64,000 nt of DNA. Source: Stagonosporopsis chrysanthemi. Its lineage: Eukaryota; Ascomycota; Dothideomycetes; Pleosporales; Didymellaceae. The DNA lies in NCBI GenBank assembly GCA_022560025.1, contig JAFISE010000058.1, positions 62,001-126,000 on the forward strand, in the 5' to 3' direction. The notes below the pieces were generated by a model. It did not search any database. It was not told the DNA's origin and saw only the letters and a list, made by a program, of their open reading frames with translations. Shown here piece after piece: positions 48,901 through 59,290 of this stretch. The position numbers were made by a program, and so were the translations under genes. Positions within the stretch are counted from its first letter, which is position 1. Each line of letters opens with the position of its first letter.

Positions 48901-50636
48901 CGCTGCTGCTCAGTAAGAGCAACATCAGGAAGGAAGAATTGGATGTTGACAGCTCCAACCGAGAGGTTGTCGCCATGTTCAAGAGGAACAACTGCACCTT
49001 GGGGGCAGAACTGGCCCTCGTGATGCAGGCCGTTGTTACCGAGGACCTCGATGCAGAAGGCCCCCTCTTCGAAGTTGTAGAAGATCTTGGCGTGTCGTCG
49101 AGATATACCCTTTGGTCCAGCGTTACCGGTCCTAGCGGTGACGTGTTCGGGGTGTATGGGGACGAGAGGGCAGTCATTGGGGTCTTCTGGAATGTGGCCT
49201 TCAAACTGGTCAGGTCGCTCGGGGAAGGCCTGCATGATGACATCCTGCGGAGCGCGCTCGGCAGGCTTCTCCTCTGCAGCCTCACCATTCTGGTGCGAGC
49301 CAGAGCTGGCTGATTGGGAGGGCTGGCGAAGTTGTTGATACGCCAGAGGCATAGAGTCGATGCGTGCGCTGACAATACCGCCCTTCTCACTGATGACACT
49401 GGGAGCGCCGCGGCCATTGCGCTTGCGCTTCTTGCCGTGCAGCAGCGCATGGGCGCCAGAAAGATCGCCCTTCTTCTCGAGCTCGTCTACCTTCTGTAGG
49501 CGTTTCATGTCCTTGCGCGCGAGGGCAAGGTTGCGGCCGAGGACGATCTGGTAGGTGTGCATGTAGTAGGAGCCGTCGTCAAAGCGCAAACGGGCGAAGG
49601 CGTTGACGCGCTCATCGCTGGCGAAGTCCTGCTCGGTCAAGTCCATGGGCATCAAGTCGGGAGCCATGCCCAGGCCGGCCATGTCCAGGTTCAGCGGCAT
49701 AGACGCCATGTTGGACATGTCCATGGCGAGGCCCATGTCGAGAGGCTGGGCGAGCGAGATGGGCGCATCCAGGGTCGGCAGGCCGTTGGGTGCGGTCGTC
49801 GCGGCGGTGTCGGCGGTGTTGGCGGTGTCGACGGCGTCGGCGGCGTCGGTGGTGGCCGTGAGTGCAGCAGGAGCAGTGGCGGCCGTGCTCAGGTCGGCTG
49901 CGGACAGCGCGCCCTCGCCTGGAGCAAGTCCGGGGAGGGCAGGCGCTGCGGTCGCGGCAGGCGCATCGGAGGCGGCGGGCTGGGAGTCGGCGGCGCGTTC
50001 CATGGCGGCGGCAGCTGTTTGCACGGGCGAGAGAGGGCCGTCGGTGGGTGCATGTTGGGGGCGGGCATGGTCGAAGGGCGAGGGCTGAGACGCGCCGGGT
50101 GCTACGAGCATGCTGGCGTCTCCATCTTCGTAGTAGAAAAACGGGAGTCGAGGTTGCGAATGCCAGTCGAGGCCGGGCGACTCGTTGGACTCTGCGCGGA
50201 ACGTTAGACTGGCTGGCTTCGGCGGCGCGCCCGGCACTTCTTCGTCGCAACAGGGTCGCCCTGCGCGTCGCGCGCACTCACCAGACAGGCCGCGGGATTG
50301 CGCGTCAGACGGGACCGTCTTGTAGATTGTCAGCGTTTGCTCGGGGTGCAGCCAGACGTTGCGCGGCGCGGTGAGGTCGTCCTGCTGCTGTGGCCGCCGC
50401 TCCTGCCCGTGAGAGGCTTGCACCTGCACTAGCCGCTGATTGGCGCCGCCGATGAGGAAAGCACGGCCATCTTGGCTGCTGTCCTCCGCCTCAAAACCCG
50501 TAGTCTCAACATGGACTGTGTCGTCGGCGGCATCAAGGCCGAAGGATCCGAAGAGCCAGTCGTCGAAATCAGCCGCCAGGCTTGCTTGTGTTGGCTCGAG
50601 GAAGCTAGGAAGCCAGCTTTGCTCCTCGGTCTCCAT
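45990..50636 (-). CDS. FHL1: FHA and forkhead transcription factor, FHL1-like
   Basis: Minus strand, ATG at 50636. A 90-bp intron (50281-50192; donor GTGAGT, branch CTAAC, acceptor GCAG) is hidden because it is in frame and open. Removing it gives 1518 aa. An FHA domain spans about residues 315-540: FARLRFDDGSYYMHTYQIVLGRN, then SRRHAKIFYNFEEGAFCIEVL and NLSVGAVNIQFFLP, with a long insert. A Lys/Glu repeat region (KEVKEVKEK, KEPKEPKEPKEAKEK) leads to the forkhead domain (about 930-1020) with YVVLIHEAISSSPTGQMNLQ and WQSSVRHNLGQHDAF. A Pro/Gln/Ala/Tyr-rich C-terminus follows. The order FHA then forkhead is that of yeast Fhl1, which binds ribosomal-protein gene promoters with Ifh1. The same role here is inferred. 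Confidence 0.9.
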   Translation of the reverse strand: METEEQSWLPSFLEPTQASLAADFDDWLFGSFGLDAADDTVHVETTGFEAEDSSQDGRAFLIGGANQRLVQVQASHGQERRPQQQDDLTAPRNVWLHPEQTLTIYKTVPSDAQSRGLSGECARRAGRPCCDEEVPGAPPKPASLTFRAESNESPGLDWHSQPRLPFFYYEDGDASMLVAPGASQPSPFDHARPQHAPTDGPLSPVQTAAAAMERAADSQPAASDAPAATAAPALPGLAPGEGALSAADLSTAATAPAALTATTDAADAVDTANTADTAATTAPNGLPTLDAPISLAQPLDMGLAMDMSNMASMPLNLDMAGLGMAPDLMPMDLTEQDFASDERVNAFARLRFDDGSYYMHTYQIVLGRNLALARKDMKRLQKVDELEKKGDLSGAHALLHGKKRKRNGRGAPSVISEKGGIVSARIDSMPLAYQQLRQPSQSASSGSHQNGEAAEEKPAERAPQDVIMQAFPERPDQFEGHIPEDPNDCPLVPIHPEHVTARTGNAGPKGISRRHAKIFYNFEEGAFCIEVLGNNGLHHEGQFCPQGAVVPLEHGDNLSVGAVNIQFFLPDVALTEQQRQRQESGSRPMSFSFENGNGEMESDEEMSSDSEGQMSINPRQVYYHPIDSDIDSEEDANDDMDEYEEPAPKQKIKIKLKAPRPREPSPPPKKTKKQKAIEKKRKRERERERQREEEEHSPYESPTKKVKKIKHPQEEPVRASPTKEPNPLKEIKQVKETKEVKEVKEKVPEPVKESKEPKEPKEPKEAKEKGKAPAKAPSKTPVPDEATPDVIKKETPVKEQPAPVKSIPTDSPPLLRKPLEAEIEAGGDIEGLITQEMADRHSLPQSLVGQIVEKRKGPGRPPKDGIMSKRQRSQLIKQAKEIERARAAGIDPADIPAPSIKPKVTKRKDSNAGDVDGDDILESTEKGDGTLMGDKAKQKQPIKPPRTPSPEMRIEDYTEEQLQRPSANYVVLIHEAISSSPTGQMNLQQIYNYIEKKYPWYKFKTTTSGWQSSVRHNLGQHDAFVKGDKEGKGFNWRINPEVSIEKERRKRQVSPPVNHAQRPQYYPPPNGYPPYPPQPGYPYHPGMPPPGMPSAPPRLPPSMMASAPRLPPSLARDANASTPAASQGAPPPSPYASPWAGGNTAGSPSAAMPPRPYPQPPHGPSSGGSAAGPSGQYGVLYPTSAPPSQGGHAAASPYGGPYAAAGASPYAAAPSRPYAPYPPQGYPQPGTSGQSPQGPPQNAAFVGPPGPGQSPAGPPSQSTAPSQSQPPSQAQPGQTPQPNPAPPTVNITPDIIARYPANTNHNVIRNLEMFRSQYVKLRTEPGEDTKVDNAIKAFIDTNVPQSSLTDPERDLLAAIMKIPNLAAYRANPVAVNQENVATQLPVSSTAAAGTAAAIAAAGAAGTNSNSPSNSQHQQGLQQPPQQSSQQLSQQAPQTQQQAPHQVPPSAPPASFATAPATPGPPASEPYKFTPNMTAAPVPAPQASSTSLPSSHRPSVEPLTPVPGSPAIQTGTPLVKRSITEMTVADLAGEDDEGPGDANPASAAE

Positions 50637-50886
50637 ATTCGTGGCGTCCTGCAGGTCTCGCTGCGCGCAAGAGCTAGCAAAGGCAGTTTTTACAGCGGAT
50701 GAATGGGCGAAAACCTCGAAGTTGAGGTGAGACTGTTCACACTGGGAGCGAGTGAAGAATTCCAGAGGGCATATCGAAACCCTGAGAGCACGGCCTGAAC
50801 CCTGAGGGACCAGCTGCGGCTCTTCCAGTCTTCACGAGCCAGAAAGCCAATCAGGACGCAAAAGCGCACCCGCAATATCAGACGTT
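50637..50886. promoter_or_regulatory. Bidirectional promoter between FHL1-like and dioxygenase genes
   Basis: About 250 bp separate two divergent ATGs. A GGTTTCGATATGCCC region and repeated CCTGAG/CCTGAGGGA strings are visible near 50780-50810. No factor is assigned. Confidence 0.45.
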
Positions 50887-51666
50887 ATGGCTCCCAAAAA
50901 GAGTACAAAGGCTGCGGCAGCCTCAAAGGGTCCTATCCCTCATCAGCCAGTGCAACGAACGCCGAATTGGCCTGCCTTCACCCCACTAATCCCAGAGTCA
51001 GACCTCTCGCTGCAGGAGGTGCTTTCCGGTCAGATCGTCACCGTACCGAATTTCTTCACAGCTACACTTTGCAAGAACTACGTTTCATTCTTATCCTCAC
51101 TTCCCTTGACCACGACACCTGGCAAGCCAAAGAAGGGTGACGCAGTACGAGTCAATGACCGTTACCAAATCGACGACCCCGCTTTCGCTGAGAGGTTATG
51201 GAGCGGGACTTCCCTCAAGAATTTGGTCACCGGCGCTGCATCTGGCGAGGGATTGAGCCTTACCGAGGATCAGCGCAAAGAGCTCTGGGGCGGCGAGGTC
51301 ATTGGTCTGAATCCCAACATTCGCATCTATCGGTACTCGAAAGGCCAGTTCTTCGACCAGCATTACGATGATTCCAACAATGTCACCGTTCCAGGCTCGC
51401 CATCAACGCCTGGGCGGACTACGTGGACGCTTCTTCTGTACCTCACGTCTCCTGCAACGGGCTGCATGGGTGGTGAAACGGTCTTCTACCCAGACCCCCC
51501 AAGAAAGAAGAGCAAAGACCCACCGCCAGAGCCGTTTGTTGTCGAGCTCGAAGTTGGTCTCGCGCTATTGCACAAGCACGGCGCAGACTGCATGCTGCAC
51601 GAGGGCCGCGAAGTTCTGCAGGGTGAGAAGTGGGTCATCCGAAGTGATCTATGCGTCAAGCGGTGA
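50887..51666 (+). CDS. 2-oxoglutarate/Fe(II) dioxygenase, prolyl 4-hydroxylase type
   Basis: Single exon, 259 aa. A basic N-terminus (MAPKKSTKAAAASKG) could be a nuclear signal. The P4Hc domain has the HxD iron motif in FFDQHYDDS (H159, D161), the distal His in MLHEGREV (H238), and the 2-oxoglutarate-binding Arg in KWVIRSD (R252). Other landmarks are RIYRYSKGQFF and GGETVFYPD. All metal and cosubstrate residues are present, so it should be an active hydroxylase. It has no signal peptide, so it is more like the cytoplasmic/nuclear oxygen-sensing or ribosomal hydroxylases than collagen-type enzymes. Substrate unknown. Confidence 0.93.
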   Translation: MAPKKSTKAAAASKGPIPHQPVQRTPNWPAFTPLIPESDLSLQEVLSGQIVTVPNFFTATLCKNYVSFLSSLPLTTTPGKPKKGDAVRVNDRYQIDDPAFAERLWSGTSLKNLVTGAASGEGLSLTEDQRKELWGGEVIGLNPNIRIYRYSKGQFFDQHYDDSNNVTVPGSPSTPGRTTWTLLLYLTSPATGCMGGETVFYPDPPRKKSKDPPPEPFVVELEVGLALLHKHGADCMLHEGREVLQGEKWVIRSDLCVKR

Positions 51667-52917
51667 TCGCATCACAGCTCCTTCTTTGACTCAGCCTGCC
51701 AGGTCAGACGCATGTTGCTGCCTTCAGGCCTGTGAGCTATTGTGTGCGTACTGCATGCTACCTGCCCGCTGTTCGTGCGTCACGGTTCGCGCGCCCCATT
51801 GACCTCACGAGACTGAAAGGTCATCTGATTTGACTTCGACTATACATCCCATGCTCGACCTAATGCACATACAACACGATAATGACGGCACTTGTTACAT
51901 CGTCAAAATAATGATCTACATACTGCTAAGCATGCATTGAAGACCCCCTCGACTGGCACAAATCATCTCATCGCCCGCACCCACTGCACCATTGCATACC
52001 CTATGTTTTTACGCATAGTGAGATGTCGTCGGTATCTCTGATTCCGAATGATAATATTACACGGTGACCAGAAGTCGAGTGTAACAGGCTGTCAGGGGAT
52101 TGTAATGTTTGGAAACTTGCACATGTTCGTAACCGCTGTGCAAGCCCCAAGGGGACGGTTGACAGCAAACACTACACACACAGACCCCACTCCAAATTTA
52201 TAGAACCCTGAGCTTCGAAGTAAATTTCGGAATTGTCTTCTACGCCATGGCGTAATCTCAGTTATGAACTTGCGGCCCTCATCACCGGCAAGAGAAACGC
52301 GGCGCAAATCTTCCCGCCTCTCGCTGAGCCCACCATATCGACACCTAAAGCTACCCTTACACGTTGGTGAAGACTCACGTCCGTGATCAAAGCCGCTTTT
52401 TAGTTTATATAGGGAGCCATGCCATGGTCTCTTGAATGCATCCACCAATACTACGCACAGTATATTGGTGGTCAATAACACCTCCACACGAACACCAGCT
52501 ACACTTGCAACATCATTGATGACGTTCAGCTTGGGTTTCGCACCATGCTCGCTTGTGCGGGAGGCACATTTAGCCTCTCACGCTTGGCGGTTCACAAGGT
52601 GTTTCACCTACACAAGCTAACGCATGTGGGCTAGCAAACGTCTGCGCTGCTTCCAGTATCGTCTCAGGATAGCTGACCCGCACTTGAGATGGCTGTTCGT
52701 TTCTCAGAAGATTAGCGAAGCGCTCTGCCGATACCTGAACGGCAGCCCGACGTCAAACATGTCCTGTCGCAACACAACCGGGTGGGTCGATCCGCAAGTC
52801 TCCAACTACTTACTCTGCCGGACGCCCTGCTGCCTTTGGCTCTTCAGCTGCGCTCATTTTCAATTCTCTGCATTATAACCCACGGACCCGGCGTCACGAC
52901 TCTAATAATCAATCACC
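51667..52917. other. Intergenic upstream of UstYa-family gene
   Basis: 1.25 kb without a supported gene. I looked for a short secreted precursor peptide with repeated cores and KR sites, as found next to UstYa genes in dikaritin clusters, and found none. Confidence 0.45.
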
Positions 52918-53784
52918 ATGCCCCGACAACACCAATACACGGACGTCCGCCCACAGGACCATCACGATGACGACTCATCGACCGAAGTCGAGTCACTCGT
53001 TGGTGGCGAGAAACAATGGGCAGTAAATGAATACACACATCCGTCCCGGTCACGGAGAGACATACTGTGCCCGCCCTGTCTATCGGCACTGCGGTGGTTC
53101 ATCGTCATCGCGCTTCAAGTCGTGATCATCGGCCTGCTAGCCCGCGAACAGGGCCTTTTGATGGACTCAAAATGGACACGAGCCGCAACAACCAGCGAGA
53201 GTGAAGTCGGCGGCGACATGACCGGCTGGGGCCCGCACAGTAGTTCCCCCCACCCATAGCATCCTTTCACCAGCTAACCCTCCACAGTTCCCACCAAAGT
53301 CACAACTTTCCAGATCAACCAGACCTTCGCACCCTACAACACCTCCGACTTCTTCAAGCCCGAGGTCCTGGAGGCCTGGAACGAACTGATCCCCGTCGGC
53401 ATGGGCTTCCAGCACATCAAGCGCCCCGAACTCTACCACGATCTGCCGACCCCGATTGTCTGGGACCAGAACAAGACTGTCTTCACCACCAGCATGACGC
53501 ACCAATTGCACTGCTTGTACGCGGTGGTAGAGGTCTACTCCGGGCTGACGAGCAATACCAAGCTGCCTGAGGACCATCACTGGCATATGATCCATTGCTT
53601 TGACTACATGCGCCAGGCGATCATGTGCAGTGCTGATCTGGCGCTTGAGGGGCTCGAGACGACGTTCCCGGATCACAACGGTGGGAGTGATGGGTGGGAC
53701 TCTAAGCATGTTTGCAGGGATTATAGTCAGGTGAAGAAGCATTTGGAGAAGGTTAGGGCGTATGACGATCAGGAGATCTTTTAG
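52918..53784 (+). CDS. UstYa-family (DUF3328) oxidase
   Basis: Exons 52918-53239 and 53288-53784 with a 48-bp phase-1 intron; 272 aa. An acidic cytosolic N-terminus is followed by one membrane helix (ALRWFIVIALQVVIIGLL, about 57-74). The lumenal domain carries the two family motifs: HQLHC at 179-183 and HMIHCFDYMRQAIMC at 207-221. The HxxHC pairs are thought to bind metal. UstYa-type proteins oxidise and cyclise peptides in fungal RiPP pathways such as ustiloxin, and act in other secondary-metabolite pathways including chlorination and cyclisation. Here it sits beside an amidohydrolase and a P450. All motif residues are kept, so it is likely active. Confidence 0.93.
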
Positions 53785-53970
53785 GTGGGAGGGGATAATA
53801 CCTTGATAAGTAACGAACGGTTCTGTGCATGAAGCCATGGCGTCTCTTACATACGCGTGATTTTTTACAAAATTCCTTTGCACATTGGAAATCAACCATG
53901 CCAGTACCGCAGGAAGTACCGACACAATGCCTTACAACTGGACGACCACAGAAAGCTCCCCATGGCCATC

Positions 53971-55245
53971 TCACTTGTCCACCACCCCCTCATAAACCCC
54001 ACACAATCTCCCCTCCCTCCAAACCCCCCTAATGTCCAACGAACACCTAACATCCTCCAACACATCCCCCTCCACAAGCAACAAATCTGCATTCCGCCCC
54101 TCCTCCAAGCGCCCCCTATCCTTAAACCCAAACCTCTCCGCCACCAAACTCGTCGCCGACCGCAGCGCCTCGGCAGGACTCATCCCCACCTCGTCCACAA
54201 ACAGACTGAGCTCGTGGTGCATACTCAGCCCAAACGCAGTCCCCTTTGCAGGCCCCGCAGCATCCGAGCCGCACAAGATATCGATGCCCGCAGCGCGCAG
54301 GGCGCGCACCGAGGCATACGCGTGGGCGACCTTGCCGTGCTGCGCAGCGAAGGACATGCAGGCGCACATGTTTCCGCGCTTTGCGTCGCTGAGCAGGGCG
54401 GCGACGCGCGGGTCGTGTGCGAAGCGGTGTTGCAGGGCGGCGCCCTCGGTGGTCAGGCTGCCCATTGCGGCGAGCGTGGGGTTGCACCAGGCGTTGTTTT
54501 TCTTGTAGGCGGCGATGAGTTCGTCGGTCGGGGGCTGGTCGCAGAACGTGTGCGTGAGGCCGTTGACGCCCGCGCGCAGCACGTCGAGCGTGTCTTGCAG
54601 CGACGTGGCGTGGGCGACGGTTAGGTAGCCCCGGGATTTGGCTTCTTCGACAATGGTCTGCTGCAGTTCGACGGTGGGTTGGGCGAGGGTGGTGCCCATC
54701 ATTGTGCCGGATTCGTGCATGAGTTTGATGTAGTCGGGTTGCATTTCGCGTGTTGTCCAGTCAAGATACTCCACCACGCTGTTTCTGTCTGTGAGCTTTG
54801 GCCATTTTGCGATTTCGGCAAGCGTCTCGGGGCTCTTGTCATGGGCTACGATGACTGGGATGGGCCAGCCGTTTTCAATGGTCGCCGCTTGACCGGCGGT
54901 CTTGTAGGCGGCTGTATCTGGCTCTTGGGTTTGCTTCTTGAGTTTGAGTACGTTGGGCAGCTCGTTCTGCATGTCCAGTACAGTTGTTACGCCAAATCTG
55001 AGAGCTTGAGGGAGTGCTTCGGGATCGGCTTTGTCTGCATGAATGTGGCAGTCGATGAGGCCAGGTAAAAGTGTGTGGTTGGGCTTGGAGTACACTTTCA
55101 AAGATGAGTCCAGTTGCGGGATGTTGAATGTTGGACCGACCGCTTTGATCCTGCCATCTTCGACCAGAACGAAGCCCTCGTCAATGGTAGACTCGCCGGT
55201 GAAGATGCGGGCATCGCGTATAATGAAGGAAGGCATAGTAGCCAT
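53971..55245 (-). CDS. Amidohydrolase family protein (imidazolonepropionase-like)
   Basis: Single exon, 424 aa from the ATG at 55245; a second ATG lies three codons on. Upstream codons to 55287 lack an ATG. The metal-dependent amidohydrolase fold is clear: an N-terminal beta-sandwich (IIRDARIFTGEST), LLPGLIDCHIHADKAD (HxH motif), TTVLDMQNE, the carboxylated-Lys region YIKLMHESG, TVAHATSLQD (His) and DILCGSDAAGP (catalytic Asp), then AEALRSATSLVAERFG and EGRNADLLLVEGD. The order matches the imidazolonepropionase/prolidase-like branch found in fungal metabolite clusters, for example zinc-dependent lactone or peptide hydrolases. It is convergent with the UstYa gene, 186 bp apart. Confidence 0.93.
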   Translation of the reverse strand: MATMPSFIIRDARIFTGESTIDEGFVLVEDGRIKAVGPTFNIPQLDSSLKVYSKPNHTLLPGLIDCHIHADKADPEALPQALRFGVTTVLDMQNELPNVLKLKKQTQEPDTAAYKTAGQAATIENGWPIPVIVAHDKSPETLAEIAKWPKLTDRNSVVEYLDWTTREMQPDYIKLMHESGTMMGTTLAQPTVELQQTIVEEAKSRGYLTVAHATSLQDTLDVLRAGVNGLTHTFCDQPPTDELIAAYKKNNAWCNPTLAAMGSLTTEGAALQHRFAHDPRVAALLSDAKRGNMCACMSFAAQHGKVAHAYASVRALRAAGIDILCGSDAAGPAKGTAFGLSMHHELSLFVDEVGMSPAEALRSATSLVAERFGFKDRGRLEEGRNADLLLVEGDVLEDVRCSLDIRGVWREGRLCGVYEGVVDK

Positions 55246-56053
55246 TCTGGTTGTTGATTCAAGATATTCAGCTTGAGAAAACAACACGGAACGGATATCA
55301 CCTCAAGATATACCAGCTTGTTCGGACGTTCGGGTTTCCGGGATAGGTCGAGAGCTTTACAAAGGATTAGACCTGACGGATTTGGCTGATTGGCGGGTAG
55401 CGCTTACAATGCTGACTGTCGTGAGACAGCGACGATGTTGTACATCAGCTACCGCTGATCCTACAGGCCGAGGAGTGCCTAGTGCGTTACTCCATCTGGA
55501 TGGTGTCAAGCATTGTGGATTGAAGGCCTCGCGCTAGCAAATCGTCTACACGTCAGCCACACTGAAGAATAATGATGGGCGCTTCTCGAAGTTCCACCCT
55601 TCTAGCTGCTGTTCTCCTAATCGCGTTATAGCATCGCGTGTTTTCAAGAGACCTTCAATGCCTACTGCCAAAGCGGTCGATTCTGAAGGCTAATGCTCGG
55701 TACTGAGTATACTCGGGCTACAGTCGGGGAGCCGATGTGCGAAACCACTTTGGCGAAACACGACATCTAGCCGCAGCACATGCTAGCCGACACGATTCTT
55801 GGTGTATGTAGCTCTTTCGTGGTATCCGATGGCTGCCAACACATTTCGGAGTGTGAAGGGGATTCGAGTTGCAAGCCGGGAGACGAAGGTTAAGCTGGTG
55901 CAGCTTACGTCATCACCAGACTTGATGGAACATTATCTCACAGACGTTCGACCCGTCCGGGAGATACAAAGAATATACAAATAAATAGTGTTCAAAATCA
56001 GACATCCCTCGTAAATGTTATCAGTCAAATCACACAGTAGGTACATGTCCATG
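55246..56053. other. Intergenic between amidohydrolase and P450 genes
   Basis: Upstream of the amidohydrolase and downstream of the P450, both on the minus strand. No gene or repeat recognised. Confidence 0.45.
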
Positions 56054-57660
56054 TTAACCTCCTTCACGAGTCACGACCACTTTGAGCGGTCTCTTCTCCC
56101 ATGTTATGTATGTACGTTGCTCTCCCCAGTCAAATCTGTCGGTTTCGTCCGCCAGGCGCAAGTCGAATGAATACACTATGCGCGAGATAACGACCCTCAT
56201 CTCCGCATACGCCAGCTTTAAGCCAATGCACTGATGTCTGCCCATGTTGAACGGCTGGAAGCTGGCCATGTTATCTTGGTCATTTCTGTGTGATGGCAGA
56301 AAGCGTTCAGGAAGAAATGTGTTCGGAAGATGGAAGTTGTAGGCTTGCCTGTTTCCAGAAAATTGGTTGTAGGCTACGTAGGTCTGTGTTAGATTAGCTG
56401 CTGTATTCTTCTGCTGGGGGAGGTCTAAGGTGGACGTGGAAGAAGACGTACGCCACCAGGAACGAAGTGATCGCAGACAATATCTCCACCTGGCGGAACC
56501 ACCTTCGGTGGCGTCACCACAGCAGGTGGGTCGAGGCGGAGGCCTTCGTTGATAACGGCGTTGAGATACGGTAGTTGACTTGTCGAGGCAATGGTGATCT
56601 CCTCCTCTGATTCAAAACTGGAGCGCAACTCAGTAGTCAGGCGCTGGAGAGTTCCCGGATTTTGAACGAGCTCGCGGAAGATAGCAGTGAGCGACGAGGC
56701 GAGCGTCTCGCTTCCCGCAAAAACCATGATCATGAGGTTAATGTCCCACTCCTTGCCATCAATTCCACCCTTTGCGTCAACATGTTTCTTAGTCGGAGTT
56801 ACAAAATCTGGCCGGTCTGTTTTCATGCTTATGCGCTTTTGCGCCATAGCGCTGCTCATCATAGCGTGATCCTTCATTTTTTCCATGACTTTCTTGGGAA
56901 TGATGTTTCGCAGAAGGCGATCAACCGGTGGATACTGGTTAATGGAGGCGACGAGGGCAAGGCCTTTGCCAAAGCCTTTTGCGACTTCAACCCACGGATG
57001 CATCTTGCCACTTTTGAGAGAATCGAAAGAATCGGCGAATGAGAGGTCGCTGCCAATGTCAAAGGCCATGCATTCTAGCAATTGCTCCAGATCAATGTTT
57101 TGAGCGGTTGTTGATCTTAGCCTTGAAATGAGCAAATCGACATAACCTTCCACGATCGGCGCCTGCTCTTTCAGACTTTTTTCAGAGAAGGCATTCGCGA
57201 ACGCGCGTCTGAACCTTGAATGGGCACCCTCATCAAAACTCATGATCGAATGCGGTTCGTCTGGAGTTTGCTTCTTGAACCATGTTTTGTTCTTTTGGAA
57301 AAGCTGGTGCCCAGGCCGGCTCGTATAAATGTCCTTCCACGCTCTGCTGTCAGCGTAGGAGAGCTCATCTGGGGCAATTCTCACGACAGGTCCGTAGATA
57401 GTATGGAACTCCTTGAGACGGCTGTGGAGTTCACCCTTGTGAGTTGCGACTACATATGGAATTCGGAAGGTCCGCCATAGGATGGGGCCGGGGTAGTGAC
57501 GGAGAGGGTGCACCCAGGCATTATAGACGCCATACAGGACGATTACCTTGCACGAATCAGCGTTTGCACTCAAGTGCTCTGGAAAACTCACCACTAATGG
57601 AAGTAGGGCGTATATCCATACACCAAGCGCATTGGCACTTAAGAACAAGATGTACGTCAT
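56054..57660 (-). CDS. Cytochrome P450 monooxygenase
   Basis: Three exons on the minus strand: 57660-57592, 57546-56452 and 56383-56054. The first intron (45 bp, GTGAGT to GCAAG) is in frame and open, so it is easily missed. Removing it fuses two hydrophobic pieces into one membrane anchor, WIYALLPLVVIVLYGVYNAW, followed by the proline hinge HPLRHYPGP. Product 497 aa. P450 landmarks: the I-helix AGSETLAS, the K-helix ExxR in NEGLRLDPP, a late FLPERFLP, and the haem loop FNMGRHQCIG (Cys440). The haem loop differs from the usual FSxGPRxCxG but keeps F, G, C and G. It resembles fungal secondary-metabolism P450s (CYP58/CYP68-like), endoplasmic-reticulum bound. Substrate unknown. Confidence 0.93.
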
Positions 57661-59290
57661 GGCGAGGTCATCCTATGGATATGCTAAGCTCCAGCCTGCA
57701 GACGGGTTGTTGCTGATGGCCAAGATTAGATGTGTAGCGCACTGCTTTGAGACAATTTTTGCTCTGGAGCACGTGAGGATGAGCGTGTACAGCACGTTGA
57801 TGAGTTGGTCATGGTGATACTAACACATATCCACCCTGAATCTTGGAGAAGCCCCACTTCCCGTGCCGTCTCTAGCGGCCGCTCAGCGATATCCATCCAC
57901 ACCTGCAAAGTCCAGCCAAGCCATCGATGTACTGCCAATACAGCTCGTGATTTCATATGCATTGATTCATCGATCAGCGGCCCGAGGGTTGCATAATCGG
58001 CAAGTGTGTTCGCCATGCGGATCCCCAAATCTCCACATGTGCTGGGAAAAGCATGCTAAATGACTCCTTTTGCTGCTATGCAGGAAGCTAACGCGACTGG
58101 AGATATGCTGCTCCGACCGGGATAGTTATTCTGCACGGTTTCGAGGCATTTTGCTGACCTCCTTCATGTGGAGATTGCCCGCATGTGATCTGCATTGAGG
58201 TCTCAAGCCGTGATGGCTGTGGAAGTCCAACAACTTCACCAACGTCACCCCGAACAGCGCAGCCTCAATCATCGCTATCGCAAGTAAATCTGCCAATAAG
58301 GCTCTTCCGAGTCTGCCCCACCACCTTGTGCTGCATATGCTGACCTCGCCATGCTTTGCGACTCCGCAATCTAATGTATGTACGCGCCGCCAACATTTAG
58401 CTCACATTCGGGCCAGGAGCGGGGCTTTTCAATAGCACATGCATGCTATTTCAGGCCATTTGCGGCCTTTTCGGATACATCAGGGTTATTAGTCTGCATG
58501 GCGCCTGCAGGAAGCTGTGACCAATGCCCAACCTATTGTTCGTGTAAGAGAGGTACATGGAATCAGCCTCAATCAGGTCTCGTCGAGTAGCTCGGATTGT
58601 GTTGGATCTCCGACAGGACGCCTGAAGAGCTGTTATTCACGTCTGTTCTGTTGGACGTTTTCCACAGCGCCTTGCACGAGGCAGACTTGGTGACCGCGCC
58701 GTGATCTTGTGGAGGCGATGTCGAACAACCAACGCTGTCAGAACAGTGCTGCACGGATGGAGGCTCAACACAAAAAGCAGCGCTATGCGGCTCAGGCAGG
58801 TCAGAAGCATGCACTCTCGCTTTAACGCCCAGGGTCCTTGCTCAGTTCACACCTAACGTATCAGCGCTTGCAGCAGAGCAAGGTTTTGGACCCGCCTGCT
58901 GCTCTGGGCAAGGTGCCATCTAATACATTCGCGCTAAGAGCGACCCCAGGTCACACCGGCCGCAAGATGCATGTCGCCTCACGGGTAGCAGAAGGCCATC
59001 CGGTCGCGAACATGGTCGCCTCCACTTAGCGGCATGTACATGGCGCGTGCAGGCGCGGTCTGTCCAACGTCGAAGTGCAAGGATCAAGGTGAACGGACGA
59101 AAGGTATAAGAAAGTTAACCGCCAGGTGAAGATGAGCAGCTACATGCCAAAGATACCGACGGCTCCTTTCTTCGTGAACGTGAAGTGAAAGCAAACGGCG
59201 TGGGCTTCCACTTTCTAGCTCGCACCTTCTAGCTCGCACCTTCTGTCTTCCATCAACACACGTGCTTGACATACCTCCATCCTTGCCACC
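57661..59290. other. Intergenic, 1.6 kb
   Basis: No supported gene. Short frames lack family resemblance. A TTCTAGCTCGCACC unit is repeated at about 59213-59240 just before the secreted-protein gene. Confidence 0.45.

Noticed and set aside
51667..52917. Search for a RiPP precursor peptide beside the UstYa gene
   Set aside because: No short frame with a signal peptide, repeated cores and KR processing sites was found here or in 57661-59290.
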